Positions 20,601-29,129 of a stretch of DNA of 64,000 nt are shown here, piece after piece. The stretch is from Ustilago trichophora. Lineage: Eukaryota > Basidiomycota > Ustilaginomycetes > Ustilaginales > Ustilaginaceae. Both the position numbers and the translations under genes were made by a program. Under the pieces are notes generated by a model. That model saw nothing but the letters and a program-made list of their open reading frames with translations, was not told the origin of the DNA and searched no databases. The stretch spans positions 186,001-250,000 of the forward strand of contig OOIN01000001.1 in NCBI GenBank assembly GCA_900323505.1. The letters run 5' to 3'. Within the stretch, counting starts at the first letter, position 1, and each line of letters opens with the position of its first letter.

Positions 20601-23600
20601 CAAAGCTTTCGGATGCATCTACCAGACCGATCATGACGATTTGTAGCGCAGCATCGACGAGCATATCCGGTGCGTAGGTGTACAGCGCGCGCGTGTTGTC
20701 CAGAGCCTTGAAGACGAGTGAGACAAGCACGTCATTCGAAAGCACCTCAGGCAAGCGGCCGAACAAGGTGCCTCGAAGCTGGTGCAGCGCTGGACTAGGG
20801 ACCAATGGAGGCAGCTCTTCATCTTTGATAGTAGCCAGTGCGCGACCAGTGCTCTGAGCGAGACGCTTCTTCTGGCGATGGCGAAGCACCTCCTCCACCT
20901 TTTCTCGCTGATTGCGCGTGTAGTGGTAGAAGAACGGCTGGATCTCGGCATAACACTCGTCCTTGAGCTCAAAGATACCGAAGTCGTGCGTGCCATCGGG
21001 AGCTCGGAAGGTCGATACCTGCGACAAGATGCGTTCGAAAGCGGCGTGGTCGGTGTACTTCTCCGGAATGTTCTTGGTAACATCCGAAAAGGTGCCTTGG
21101 CCGAGGGCGAGGAAGTGGATCACCTCGCGTCGAATCTGTGCTTCGATGGGCCAGGCGCAAACGGAAGACAACTCCGAGAGACAAGTCGTGACGAGAAACA
21201 GGAACTCTTCGGCAAGGAAGACACCTTGCACCGCGTCGTATGGCTTCTCACCGGGTGTGTCGGTCTGGTTGAACCAAGGTAGCAGACGGAAGCGATCGAG
21301 CATGGTGAGGAGGAAGCGGTCCGTGTCGAGCAAGGCGAATCCTGCCTGTACGAGCAGCAGATCCTGGTCGTACATGATGCCACGCATCGAGTTGTCGCGG
21401 TAGTGATGTGCCTGGGATCGAATGACGAAACCGTTGCGCACCCACATGTTGCATCGAATCTGCGCAAGCTTGACGCAGACGCGCAACGGGTAATCGAGCG
21501 CAATCAGCAAGTTCTTCTCATCGACCCTGGACTGGAGCAATTCGTCCAATCGTTCTGTGCCAGACCATCGTTGCAAGGCGTCATGTCCGACAATAGGGAT
21601 TTGCCTGATGAGCTCGGCCAGCAGCCAGTGCATCGGGTGATGGAAGCTGACATGTTGTGTCTCGACCGCAAAGTGGATCACAGGCATCGTCTTGGTCCCC
21701 GCTTCGGCGCCGATGGTATAGCGGGCATCGTGGAAGACGGTTGGCGGGTACGAGTCCGAGTCTGCATTCGACAATTTGACACAGCTCCAGCAGATGGCGT
21801 TGACGGTGCCGACCATAGCCTCGACGAGCTGCGCGGGTGCTGCAAACGCGAAAGCCTCACCAAACATCTTGGCGGCCTTGCCAAGATGCGAGCTGATGTG
21901 GAAGACGGGGATCCACATCTCGCTCTCGAATTCGACATGCGCCGACACGGCACGCTTGGAGGGATGAATGGCCTGGAAGAGCGAGAGACACTTGAGGAAG
22001 TAATCCGTATGACCGTGTCCTCCGCCTGCGATGAGCTTCTGGACGCCTTCAGAGGCAAGCAGATAGCGAATATCGTAGAAGATGTGGTAGCTGCGTGATT
22101 GGCGCAGGAACATGAGATGGACGTTTGCCTGGCTGTTGGCCGGTGTCGGAGGTGGAAGGACGAGGTCCATCTTTTCGTTGACGAGCGAGCCAGCAAAGAT
22201 GGACTGGAGCAGCAAGAGGAGTTTAGAGAGGAAGCTGACCTTTTCGACCAACATGGTTGCGATCGAGGGAACACTGAAGAGCTGGACTGTCAAGAAGCAG
22301 ATCGAGTACTCTTGCTCGCGATCCCTCAGCATAAAGGTCTCGACCAGCTTTGGATAGATCTTTGCGAAACGCAACGAGATCTCCTTCTTGATCTCACGAC
22401 GGGCGATGAGCGACATGAGGAGTGCCTTGATGTCGATACGTGCCGACTTCCAGAGCTTGCAGTCCATGAGCAGCAAGCCCTCGTAGTTGGTGAGATAGCG
22501 AGGATCGAAGAAGTCGGGACTCATCGAACCAGCTTCGACGGGCTTGAGGGGATGGAAGGGCGCAAAGAAGCTGCGGGCGACGATATGCTTGAAGGCTGCG
22601 GCATCCGGCTTGAGTGACTGTCCGAGCCAGGAGCTCAATGAAGTTGTGTCCTGCGAAGAGGGGAGATAGAGGTTGCAGTTGGAGAGGTCCATGAGGAAGT
22701 TGAGCACGGTTTGAATGACTTCCTCTGCAAAGACGTCAAAAGCGGGTCGGATGGTGACGGCCAGATCGATAGAATGCAAGACCCGAGCGATCTGGTAGAG
22801 GCGACGCAGATCGGAGCCGACTTCGATGATCTCCCTGCCGTGCTTGTCAACACGCTCTGCAACGCCTTTGGCGTCGTGCTCGGAACGTCCGGTGGCGTCG
22901 GTGACAATGTCGATGACCTGGCTGAAGCTGTGCTTTTCGTCGTTCCAGAGCAGCACAGCAAATTGTCGGTTGCTGCTGGTGGCGTCGCGAGCGGATTGTG
23001 ACTTTGCACCATCCAAGCTGGATTTCCGACGTGATGCAGAAGCTGAAGCTGCCTGATTGGCATAGAGCATCTCGCTAGCCGCCACGAGGTTCTCGGAGGC
23101 GTTGCTGGACTGATACTCGAGGGATCGAGGGGCCGAGCGCCAACTGCTGCCTTCTCCGGCCGACTTGCCATCTGGACCGGAGCGACTGCCTCTACGGGCA
23201 CGCGAGCCCCAAGCGGTGCGATCTGCGTTGAGATCGTCGTCATCCTCGTCGATGCTGTCTCCAACGAGGTTTTCGACTTCGACAGCACTCATATCTTCGT
23301 CGCTGTCGTGTGGCCCTGTGGTGCTGCTCTTGCGCTTGGAAGGGGTGCGACTGGAGTTGTGCGAGACCAGACCTTCCTCAAGACTGGGAAGATGGGGCAC
23401 GACATCTGGCGTATGAAGGACAGGGATGATGTCAAACTCGGGTGCGTGGTCGAATACCGTGACGATGAGGGTGACGAGCTCGACTACGACATCGAGCAGA
23501 GGCTCGCGGATTTGCGTTGGAAGTGCCGCGAGAGCCTCGTCAATCTGTTCGAGGCCGTCGGCTTCCTCGGATGCATTTGGAGCTCCTCCACCGGACTGGG

Positions 23601-24330
23601 AAGCGGAGAGAGACACTTGTTGGCGTTGTTGTGATTCGCCCTCGAGGTCCATATCGGTAGTCGCTGCATTCTCGGCTGTAGAGGCGTCAGAGTGGTAACG
23701 ACAGCAGACGTCCTGCTTCCATGCTTCCGGATCACCGCAATCGCAACAGCCGCCGCTGGAGGATGAGACGCTAAAGACGACATCGTGCCCTTCTTTTGCG
23801 TGGATCGAGGCCTGGAAGCAGGGAGCACACTGTACGCAGGTGTCGTCTAGGCCACAGTCTCGGCAGCGGTAGATAGCTTCGCCCTTTTGGAAGAGGTGGC
23901 CACAGGGCATACCTCGACGAGCTTCCGAGTATTCTGGACCGAGAAGGTCGGGATCGTCGATATCGTCGTAGGCGCTCGAGGTGGACCAGGGCGACTGTGC
24001 GCGTTGTGCCTGCTTGCCCTTCTTGCGCGCCAAGGCGATCTCGCGCGTCTCCTCGATCTGAGCACGGGAGAGGTTCCAGTCGTAGGACTCGACGAGGTTG
24101 AGTGCATCTTTGATGCTGGTGCCGGGTTCGCAGGGTATGAGGACGGCGGGTGATGGAACGCTTTCGAAGAGATGACGAAAGAGGTTTCTCTGAAGAGTTG
24201 CCTTGACGTCGGGAGAGACGAAGTAGGATGATGGTTCAGCCTGATCAGGAAGAGGTACGAGTCGAGAGAGCAGATCGCAGACGCCGACCTTTGCGGATCG
24301 AGCGGTGCGGGAGGCCGAATCTCGCCTCAT
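17659..24330 (-). CDS. UBR1: E3 ubiquitin-protein ligase UBR1 (N-recognin)
   Basis: Recognises N-degrons (basic type-1 and bulky hydrophobic type-2 N-terminal residues) and ubiquitinates the substrates with a Rad6-type E2, in cytosol and nucleus. The 2223-residue intronless protein has all landmarks in order. The UBR zinc box covers about 141-213 (GMPCGHLF, YRCRDCGLDDTCVQC, GCCDCGDPEAW, CCRYH). A ClpS-like domain starts near 455 (FAVLLWNDEKHSF). A helical middle follows. A D/E run (about 1380-1392) precedes the RING-H2 (about 1404-1552: CILCQENLG, CGHLMHLHCFETYC, FICPLCKSLGN, with a long loop after the first Cys pair, normal for UBR1). The C-terminal UBR autoinhibitory region carries a Cys cluster (PCKKCNN, CLLCGDVVCL) and ends QIWNHGVANIVARKIEAA. 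Length is slightly above yeast Ubr1 (about 1950). It is convergent with the SET gene, whose stop is only 110 bp away. Confidence 0.96.
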   Translation of the reverse strand: MRRDSASRTARSAKVGVCDLLSRLVPLPDQAEPSSYFVSPDVKATLQRNLFRHLFESVPSPAVLIPCEPGTSIKDALNLVESYDWNLSRAQIEETREIALARKKGKQAQRAQSPWSTSSAYDDIDDPDLLGPEYSEARRGMPCGHLFQKGEAIYRCRDCGLDDTCVQCAPCFQASIHAKEGHDVVFSVSSSSGGCCDCGDPEAWKQDVCCRYHSDASTAENAATTDMDLEGESQQRQQVSLSASQSGGGAPNASEEADGLEQIDEALAALPTQIREPLLDVVVELVTLIVTVFDHAPEFDIIPVLHTPDVVPHLPSLEEGLVSHNSSRTPSKRKSSTTGPHDSDEDMSAVEVENLVGDSIDEDDDDLNADRTAWGSRARRGSRSGPDGKSAGEGSSWRSAPRSLEYQSSNASENLVAASEMLYANQAASASASRRKSSLDGAKSQSARDATSSNRQFAVLLWNDEKHSFSQVIDIVTDATGRSEHDAKGVAERVDKHGREIIEVGSDLRRLYQIARVLHSIDLAVTIRPAFDVFAEEVIQTVLNFLMDLSNCNLYLPSSQDTTSLSSWLGQSLKPDAAAFKHIVARSFFAPFHPLKPVEAGSMSPDFFDPRYLTNYEGLLLMDCKLWKSARIDIKALLMSLIARREIKKEISLRFAKIYPKLVETFMLRDREQEYSICFLTVQLFSVPSIATMLVEKVSFLSKLLLLLQSIFAGSLVNEKMDLVLPPPTPANSQANVHLMFLRQSRSYHIFYDIRYLLASEGVQKLIAGGGHGHTDYFLKCLSLFQAIHPSKRAVSAHVEFESEMWIPVFHISSHLGKAAKMFGEAFAFAAPAQLVEAMVGTVNAICWSCVKLSNADSDSYPPTVFHDARYTIGAEAGTKTMPVIHFAVETQHVSFHHPMHWLLAELIRQIPIVGHDALQRWSGTERLDELLQSRVDEKNLLIALDYPLRVCVKLAQIRCNMWVRNGFVIRSQAHHYRDNSMRGIMYDQDLLLVQAGFALLDTDRFLLTMLDRFRLLPWFNQTDTPGEKPYDAVQGVFLAEEFLFLVTTCLSELSSVCAWPIEAQIRREVIHFLALGQGTFSDVTKNIPEKYTDHAAFERILSQVSTFRAPDGTHDFGIFELKDECYAEIQPFFYHYTRNQREKVEEVLRHRQKKRLAQSTGRALATIKDEELPPLVPSPALHQLRGTLFGRLPEVLSNDVLVSLVFKALDNTRALYTYAPDMLVDAALQIVMIGLVDASESFADKAAMLPISRLEAADKEGEDTNKESSAESTLVEMLCRIELLEKFKPFKSKITWCLEKLASHNETARSVVQAHFTATGRGAVSAGGAGATGSGVSKQKSAEEARRAAAKARQAAIMQKFSAQQKSLLDQLGAEDDDDDDDDEGEVDAATSSVGAETKAPKKSWGSCILCQENLGADKAFGSLAHIQSSRMMRMTPKQDAPSLQQALEAPLTMDRSSSDGKRIQGTAPMGRSGLPQSHGHKGRQGPAYGSFPQEDHRFGFYASTCGHLMHLHCFETYCRSVEQRHTQQIARNHPEDLQRSEFICPLCKSLGNVILPVADVAASGADPAAGAAGTIFTSFDSVAADATPLQDWIRKINIDILKHSSKTNVADYQETDHGSGAFLPFFVDHTQSSLQMRLEIANIDRSTAQMIDRLMNVLKPMSHATKAAREKLQQHTILAPQGRKMYIPEELVAYTIAMLEASQRGMTPSPSTDCNVPVEQRSVADALNDSTVDLLRSLIHCLRISTLTFHEGSKGPDIIRRGLLKRLLPHWGGDDAVRSPLLLRDPMTILIEAAVVAPEALTQCTALMYYVCLVQTVFGLAQPSIWPQVYGHMGNLFGQASAPRPGAGLKAGQISKEDVDEARLIFPDVRWTVANIIGFVGYARGNITLGFDNLDDDTLAKMICSYTLPFLRRAAILRRVLGVSCPVAGQDAMDVGEDSPGEYRRLLAQLQIPMPSVALPVRAEKQTPMASLVEGWIKHAYVPLASLFRPLPIQPAPLGNSLFSSQANLAMHDRPSSAAAAAGSASSSASLASGTLGRSSAGLHSLTSSYLQAAESHPTLLLEHPHIYELSKLPHDLATLLQDTRRRPCKKCNNVPPEPALCLLCGDVVCLQSFCCQSEDDGEKGECNQHMETCGGSIGAYFKIKSNLVLLLYQGNGTFHFLSPYLDSHGEIDVGLRKGRPQKLHQQRYDELRKQIWNHGVANIVARKIEAAMDQGGWQTF

Positions 24331-25132
24331 TTTGCTGAGCAGGTGATCGCCGAAGTCGGTGCAGTCGGTGCAGTCGGGAGAGAGAGCTGAGGAGAGACGA
24401 CTGCTTCTTTATTGAGGTGAAAGGCGTCTTAGATGATGAACACCAATGGTGGGTCGAGATGATAAGGGGACCCTTATTGCGGTGGTGGTTGGAGAACAGT
24501 ATAGCAGGGAGCGATTTTTGAAGCTGCTGAGCTCGAGATTGTTGTCTGTGTGGGTTTTGTTCTTCGCTCTCGGTGAGTAGAAGAGCAATGAAAGGTGTGA
24601 GAGTCGCACAAGTCGAGTCGAACCAAGTGCGATATGGCGAGTGCACTTTGCTTCCCGAAGACTCTATTCCCAAGGGCAAGATGGGATTTAGTGGTGATGA
24701 TGGTGGTGATGGTTTCAGATGGTGACGAGGAGAAAGTCAAGGTGGAGAGAGGAGGATCGGCAATTCGGGCGGAAAGCGGTGTGTGTTGGCTAAAAGTGGC
24801 ACTTTTCTGCCTTATGCCGCTCGAGCCTCTCTCTGATTTTTTTGTGCCTTTTCACTGAAAATGACACACACACTCACACTCGCTCTCTCGACTCAGACTC
24901 ACGCGCACCGCATCCAAGCCTCCTTTTGCACATCACACGGACCAGCCGACACAAAAGCCAACACTCTGCAACTACAGGTACACACACGATCTTCGGGAAA
25001 TTCTCCGAAACTCGATATAGACCTTACAGTACCTTCAAAGCGAGATTGAGATTATGATGCTGTCATGACAAACAAAGTAGGCTGCTGTGGCACGATGGCC
25101 GGGTATTGAAATTGCGAATGATGCTCAAGAAA
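24331..25132. other. Intergenic region upstream of UBR1 and downstream of the amino acid permease gene
   Basis: Both neighbours are on the minus strand. It holds the UBR1 promoter and leader, a run of CA/CT-rich sequence near 24863-24890 and no credible open frame. Confidence 0.5.
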
Positions 25133-27793
25133 TTAGGGAAGGATGATGCGTAGCCCACCATAGTCACTCAAAGGGTGTTGAGAACCGATGAGGGCACCGC
25201 GTCCACTGGGGCACGAAATGAAGCATCTCGAGATTGGGATGCCAAGCCGTTCTGTGATGGAACGGACCACTTGAGGCGTAAAAGGTGCTTCCACAAACAC
25301 CAAATCCACCGTTACCATAGGGAAGATCTCATCGACCAGCTGGAACGTCTCGTCGAGTTGCTCAGGAATCTCGTCGATCGACTTGTAGCAGTGCACCAGC
25401 TTGCACTTGGACGTAGGCTCGTTTTGTTGGATGTAGTAGAGTGCGTTGGCGAGCACCGAAATGTCGTCCGATTTGGCAAAGTAGATGACTGGATGGCGGC
25501 GTTCTCGTCGAATCCAACCAATCAGCTGCTTTTCGAGCTTGAGCGGCAGTCGACCCAAGGCATATGATCGCTGCTGTTCCACCAGCCAAACCAGGATACG
25601 CGCCAGGTCAACCCTTCGTGTCAGAGCCACCAACGCTACAGCCATGGCGACAAAGTAGACGAGCGTCTGCACAATAATGACGGGCGAAAGCGCAAAGTTG
25701 CCTGCCATGGCCGTGACACCGATGCCGATGCCGAGTAGCACCATCCCTAGGCTGGTGGTGGGAGAGCGTGGTAGTGATGGCCTCGCATATTTGAGTAGAG
25801 TGAGCGAGATGCCAAACAGTGTCATGACGCACAGGAAAGAGACGCTGAAGACCGACGATAGCGTCGTCAGATTAAAGCCGCTCGTTGCGCTCATAACCAG
25901 AGTCAACGCCAGGAAGAGGCCGATGGAAGGATACGTGGCGCCAGTGTTTGGCAGTCTGCGTTGCAGCCATCGAGGCACCACCCTGTCGTCGCAAAGAGCA
26001 TCCACCAGTCCACAGAACGCGACGATGCCCGTAATGATACCACCGCAGAGAACGAGGCAGGCATCGATCACCACAAACAGTTTGAGCCATGCACCTTTTC
26101 CCGCAACTTGTCCCAGAAGCGCGAGCACATTGGACCCACCAAGGATGCTTTCCATCGGAACGAGCGCCAGGACGAGAAGCATGAGCGGCGCTTCGGTGAG
26201 CACAACAATGAGATGCAAGTTGCGCAGAGCTTTAGGAAATTCGCCAGGTTTGACCTGATTGATGTAGGAGGGACTGCATTCGAATCCAGTCAGCCCGACA
26301 AAAGCCACGCAGACTCCGTCAAAGATGGCTCGCGCGATGCCTTTGCCCGTAGACGGTGCACGGATGGCGGCCATACCGATGCTCCAATTATCGTGAAGCA
26401 GGGAATTGCCAGAGCGGACCCAGGCGACGATCCCAGCAACAATGAGCATCCCCATGGTGGTGACGTGTAGCAAAAACATGCCCAGCGCCACCGTGCTAGA
26501 GTCGCGCATTCCCAGTAGGCAGAGCGCGGCAAGACCGACAATCAGTAAAATCGAGATGAGTCGCTCATCGATGTGCGCGTGATGGATTGCCGTCTCGCCT
26601 GCAATGTAGGCGCTCGCCGTACCCGCGCTCACGGCGCCCGTCGCCACAGCGTCTAGAAGGGTGATGGAAGCAGCCAGCACTGCGACGAGCTTGGTCGAGA
26701 TGTTGGACAGGTATGAATAGTTGCCCGCATTGCTAGCCGAAAGCGCTGAGGCGAGCTCGCAAATGATGGGCCGAAAAGGGTAGAGCAGCAGACAGGCGAT
26801 GAGGATCGAGATGGGAGACATGATCGACGACACTGCTACGACAGCTGGGAGCGCATAAAAGACAGAGCCTGTGACCGCGTTACCTGCGATCGCTGAAGCT
26901 TTCCATTGCCCAAGCTGCAGACGCTGAGGCTCCGAGTCGCTCGTATCGATGCCGTTGTCGTGAGAGCGCGAGTTGGGAAGCTCGAGAAGCGAGATGGAAC
27001 CCCAACCAGCGAATTCCCAGGCGCGATGGATGGCCATGAGCGGGTCTTGACGCTCGGAAGCAAGGGTGGTGGTGGGTGCGTCTACATCGCGATCCAAAGT
27101 GGTTTTGAGCTCACCACGACGTAGGGCATTGGACCAGCCAGTGTCAGAGGTGAAGGGATCGTCCGAGCTGGGAGGATCGCTAGCTTGCTGTTGGGCGAAG
27201 GTCGCTGCGCCGTAAGGCTTTGAGGCTTCGAGATCAAGGGTCGAGGAAATACCATCCGGCTGCAGGTTGGTTGTTGGGGAGACGACCGTGCGCTTTCTCT
27301 GACGACGGATGATGGTAGCGAATTGGGATTCAGCAAAGGAAGGGGGGCGGAGGTAGGGAGCGTGGTCGGCACCGTGCGCTAGCTGTGTGCCGTCGTTCAT
27401 ACTGTAAGTGCCTAGTATGGTCGCCTTGCCTTTACCCGGACGCTGACGAATCGGCGAAGCGGATGCCGATATGGGCACCTTGCGGGTCAAGGTTTCGTCT
27501 GCAGAACGGCTGCTGGTTGCATCATTGCTGACACGGCGCAGCGGGCTACCACCAGAGAGTGTTGAGGCTGGATTGGCCGAGAAGAGGTTGCTTCGATTTC
27601 GGTTGGACTTGGATGGTGTGTGCTGTATGGGTGGATCTAGAGCATCGGAGTGTATGCGCATAGAAGCACTCGTTCCAACATTCCGATGAGGAGTAGCATC
27701 ATGCTGGTTGACGGTGCTGGCTTGAAGCGGATCGTGCCATGGATGCGCCGAGGTAGAGGAGGAGGCGTGCTCCTCTTCTTCTGAGCCTTGCAT
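25133..27793 (-). CDS. APC-superfamily amino acid permease with long N-terminal arm and soluble C-terminal domain
   Basis: Probable membrane amino acid transporter, 886 residues. The first 290 residues are hydrophilic, Ser/Pro/Thr-rich and presumably cytosolic. Membrane segments begin near 295 with LGQWKASAIAGNAVTGSV, an APC helix 1 containing the substrate-binding unwound glycine stretch, and about 12 helices follow to about 755. AFVGLTGFECSPSYINQ matches the APC helix 6 region, and PGEFPKALRN follows it. After the last helix comes a soluble C-terminal region of about 125 residues starting near HPVIYFAKSDD, with alternating beta/alpha character. I chose the first ATG (27793); the frame extends upstream only from TTG codons, and no upstream ATG exon was found. 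Substrate and membrane (plasma or vacuole) are undetermined. Confidence 0.8.
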   Translation of the reverse strand: MQGSEEEEHASSSTSAHPWHDPLQASTVNQHDATPHRNVGTSASMRIHSDALDPPIQHTPSKSNRNRSNLFSANPASTLSGGSPLRRVSNDATSSRSADETLTRKVPISASASPIRQRPGKGKATILGTYSMNDGTQLAHGADHAPYLRPPSFAESQFATIIRRQRKRTVVSPTTNLQPDGISSTLDLEASKPYGAATFAQQQASDPPSSDDPFTSDTGWSNALRRGELKTTLDRDVDAPTTTLASERQDPLMAIHRAWEFAGWGSISLLELPNSRSHDNGIDTSDSEPQRLQLGQWKASAIAGNAVTGSVFYALPAVVAVSSIMSPISILIACLLLYPFRPIICELASALSASNAGNYSYLSNISTKLVAVLAASITLLDAVATGAVSAGTASAYIAGETAIHHAHIDERLISILLIVGLAALCLLGMRDSSTVALGMFLLHVTTMGMLIVAGIVAWVRSGNSLLHDNWSIGMAAIRAPSTGKGIARAIFDGVCVAFVGLTGFECSPSYINQVKPGEFPKALRNLHLIVVLTEAPLMLLVLALVPMESILGGSNVLALLGQVAGKGAWLKLFVVIDACLVLCGGIITGIVAFCGLVDALCDDRVVPRWLQRRLPNTGATYPSIGLFLALTLVMSATSGFNLTTLSSVFSVSFLCVMTLFGISLTLLKYARPSLPRSPTTSLGMVLLGIGIGVTAMAGNFALSPVIIVQTLVYFVAMAVALVALTRRVDLARILVWLVEQQRSYALGRLPLKLEKQLIGWIRRERRHPVIYFAKSDDISVLANALYYIQQNEPTSKCKLVHCYKSIDEIPEQLDETFQLVDEIFPMVTVDLVFVEAPFTPQVVRSITERLGIPISRCFISCPSGRGALIGSQHPLSDYGGLRIILP

Positions 27794-28521
27794 ATAGGAT
27801 ATGCGGAGCGGCGGGGGTTGCCGGCTGTCAAAGATGCTTGATACCCTGTCTGGAGTCTGAGTCTGACGAGGAGAAGAAGAATGCAATCAAACCAACTTTG
27901 TGCAAGGTGCAGGAAGGACCCTTTCGCCAAATGTGCAGCGGAAATGTGCTCAGTGTTAGGAGACGCTTGATAACATGTTGTTTTTGCTTTTTTTCCTTCT
28001 TCAAAAATGACCGTCGTAATTTCGCACGTTCTCATGCAGGTTCGGGAAGTGAGATCCGTTGCCACCTCTTGTGTCGCTTTTGCAGATGGTGGTGTCGTGT
28101 TTCCTCGAGAAAGATCCGGGCTATTTTGTTATATCGTGAAGTTGCCAGGCGCCATCGGAGGGTGACTGAGAGATGAATGCTACTAGTATCAATGGCGAGC
28201 TGTATAATGTGAGGATTCGTCTTGAACACCGTACGTCGGACAGGTGGGACGGGGCTTCTCAACGAAGTGGGACAATTGCCAAGGATCTTGGACCGCGGTA
28301 CAGTAGCCCTTTCGTCGTGGGAAAAGTCGAGTCTCTGCCGCCTTTTGCCGTCTTTTCATTGGAAAAGCGGGAGGGGCATGTTCACACAGCTCAAGGATCG
28401 CATCCAAACCACATCCGGAGTGCATATCTCTACACTGCAGCACAGTACAGCACTGTACTGTACAAGATCGCCTAGGGAATCTATGATATGTCAGGTTGTT
28501 TGACAGGTTAGAAAGTGAGGC

Positions 28522-28557
<36 letters not shown>

Positions 28558-29129
28558 CAGAGAGATGAAGAGAGAGGTAGAGAGCGAGAGAGAGAACATC
28601 TTGCTTCTCCTCTTCTTGACAATTTGCGTCGCTGTGATTTGTGGTGGCCCGGCTTTTTTTCGCGCGATCCAAGCGTAGAGGAGCAGTGAATTGGGCTCTG
28701 TTTTAGACTCTCCTCTCTTTTTGGTGGTTGTCTCCGCCTTTTTATTTTGCTCTCTCCCACTCAGCGCCATCCATCATTCATCTGGGGTAACTCAAACCCT
28801 TCAGCGTCGACACTCATTCCCTTGTCCCGCTTTCTCACCATCTTTCACCTAAGCGCATCGTTGCTACTACTATCTACAGCCTTTTCAACCACAATCGCAG
28901 CTTACACAACCTTCAAAGCTCGAGTCACTGTAGCGACTGCATCTTATTCCCGCTCGTGATATTGCCGGTACCCCTTCTCGTCACTATATTCAATCTTGCT
29001 GCGTTCATTCTGATCTCACGCCGGCTTTCGACACTTCTTCCGCATCGTAGACACAGCTCAAGCCTCAGAATTTCCCACTCGACCCTTCACTTTCAGCATC
29101 TGCGGAGATAGACCGCCGCTTCTGCCACC
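27794..29129. other. Divergent promoter region between the permease and the Zn2Cys6 factor genes
   Basis: A 1.3-kb bidirectional intergenic region. It contains the compound GT/GA microsatellite at 28522-28557, more GA-rich sequence to about 28597, and a long C/T-rich leader before the ATG at 29130. No credible gene was found inside. Confidence 0.5.
28522..28557 (+). repeat. Compound (GT)8(GA)10 microsatellite
   Basis: Sixteen bases of perfect GT repeat run directly into twenty bases of perfect GA repeat, then imperfect GA-rich sequence. It sits about 570 bp upstream of the transcription factor ATG. Confidence 0.95.
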
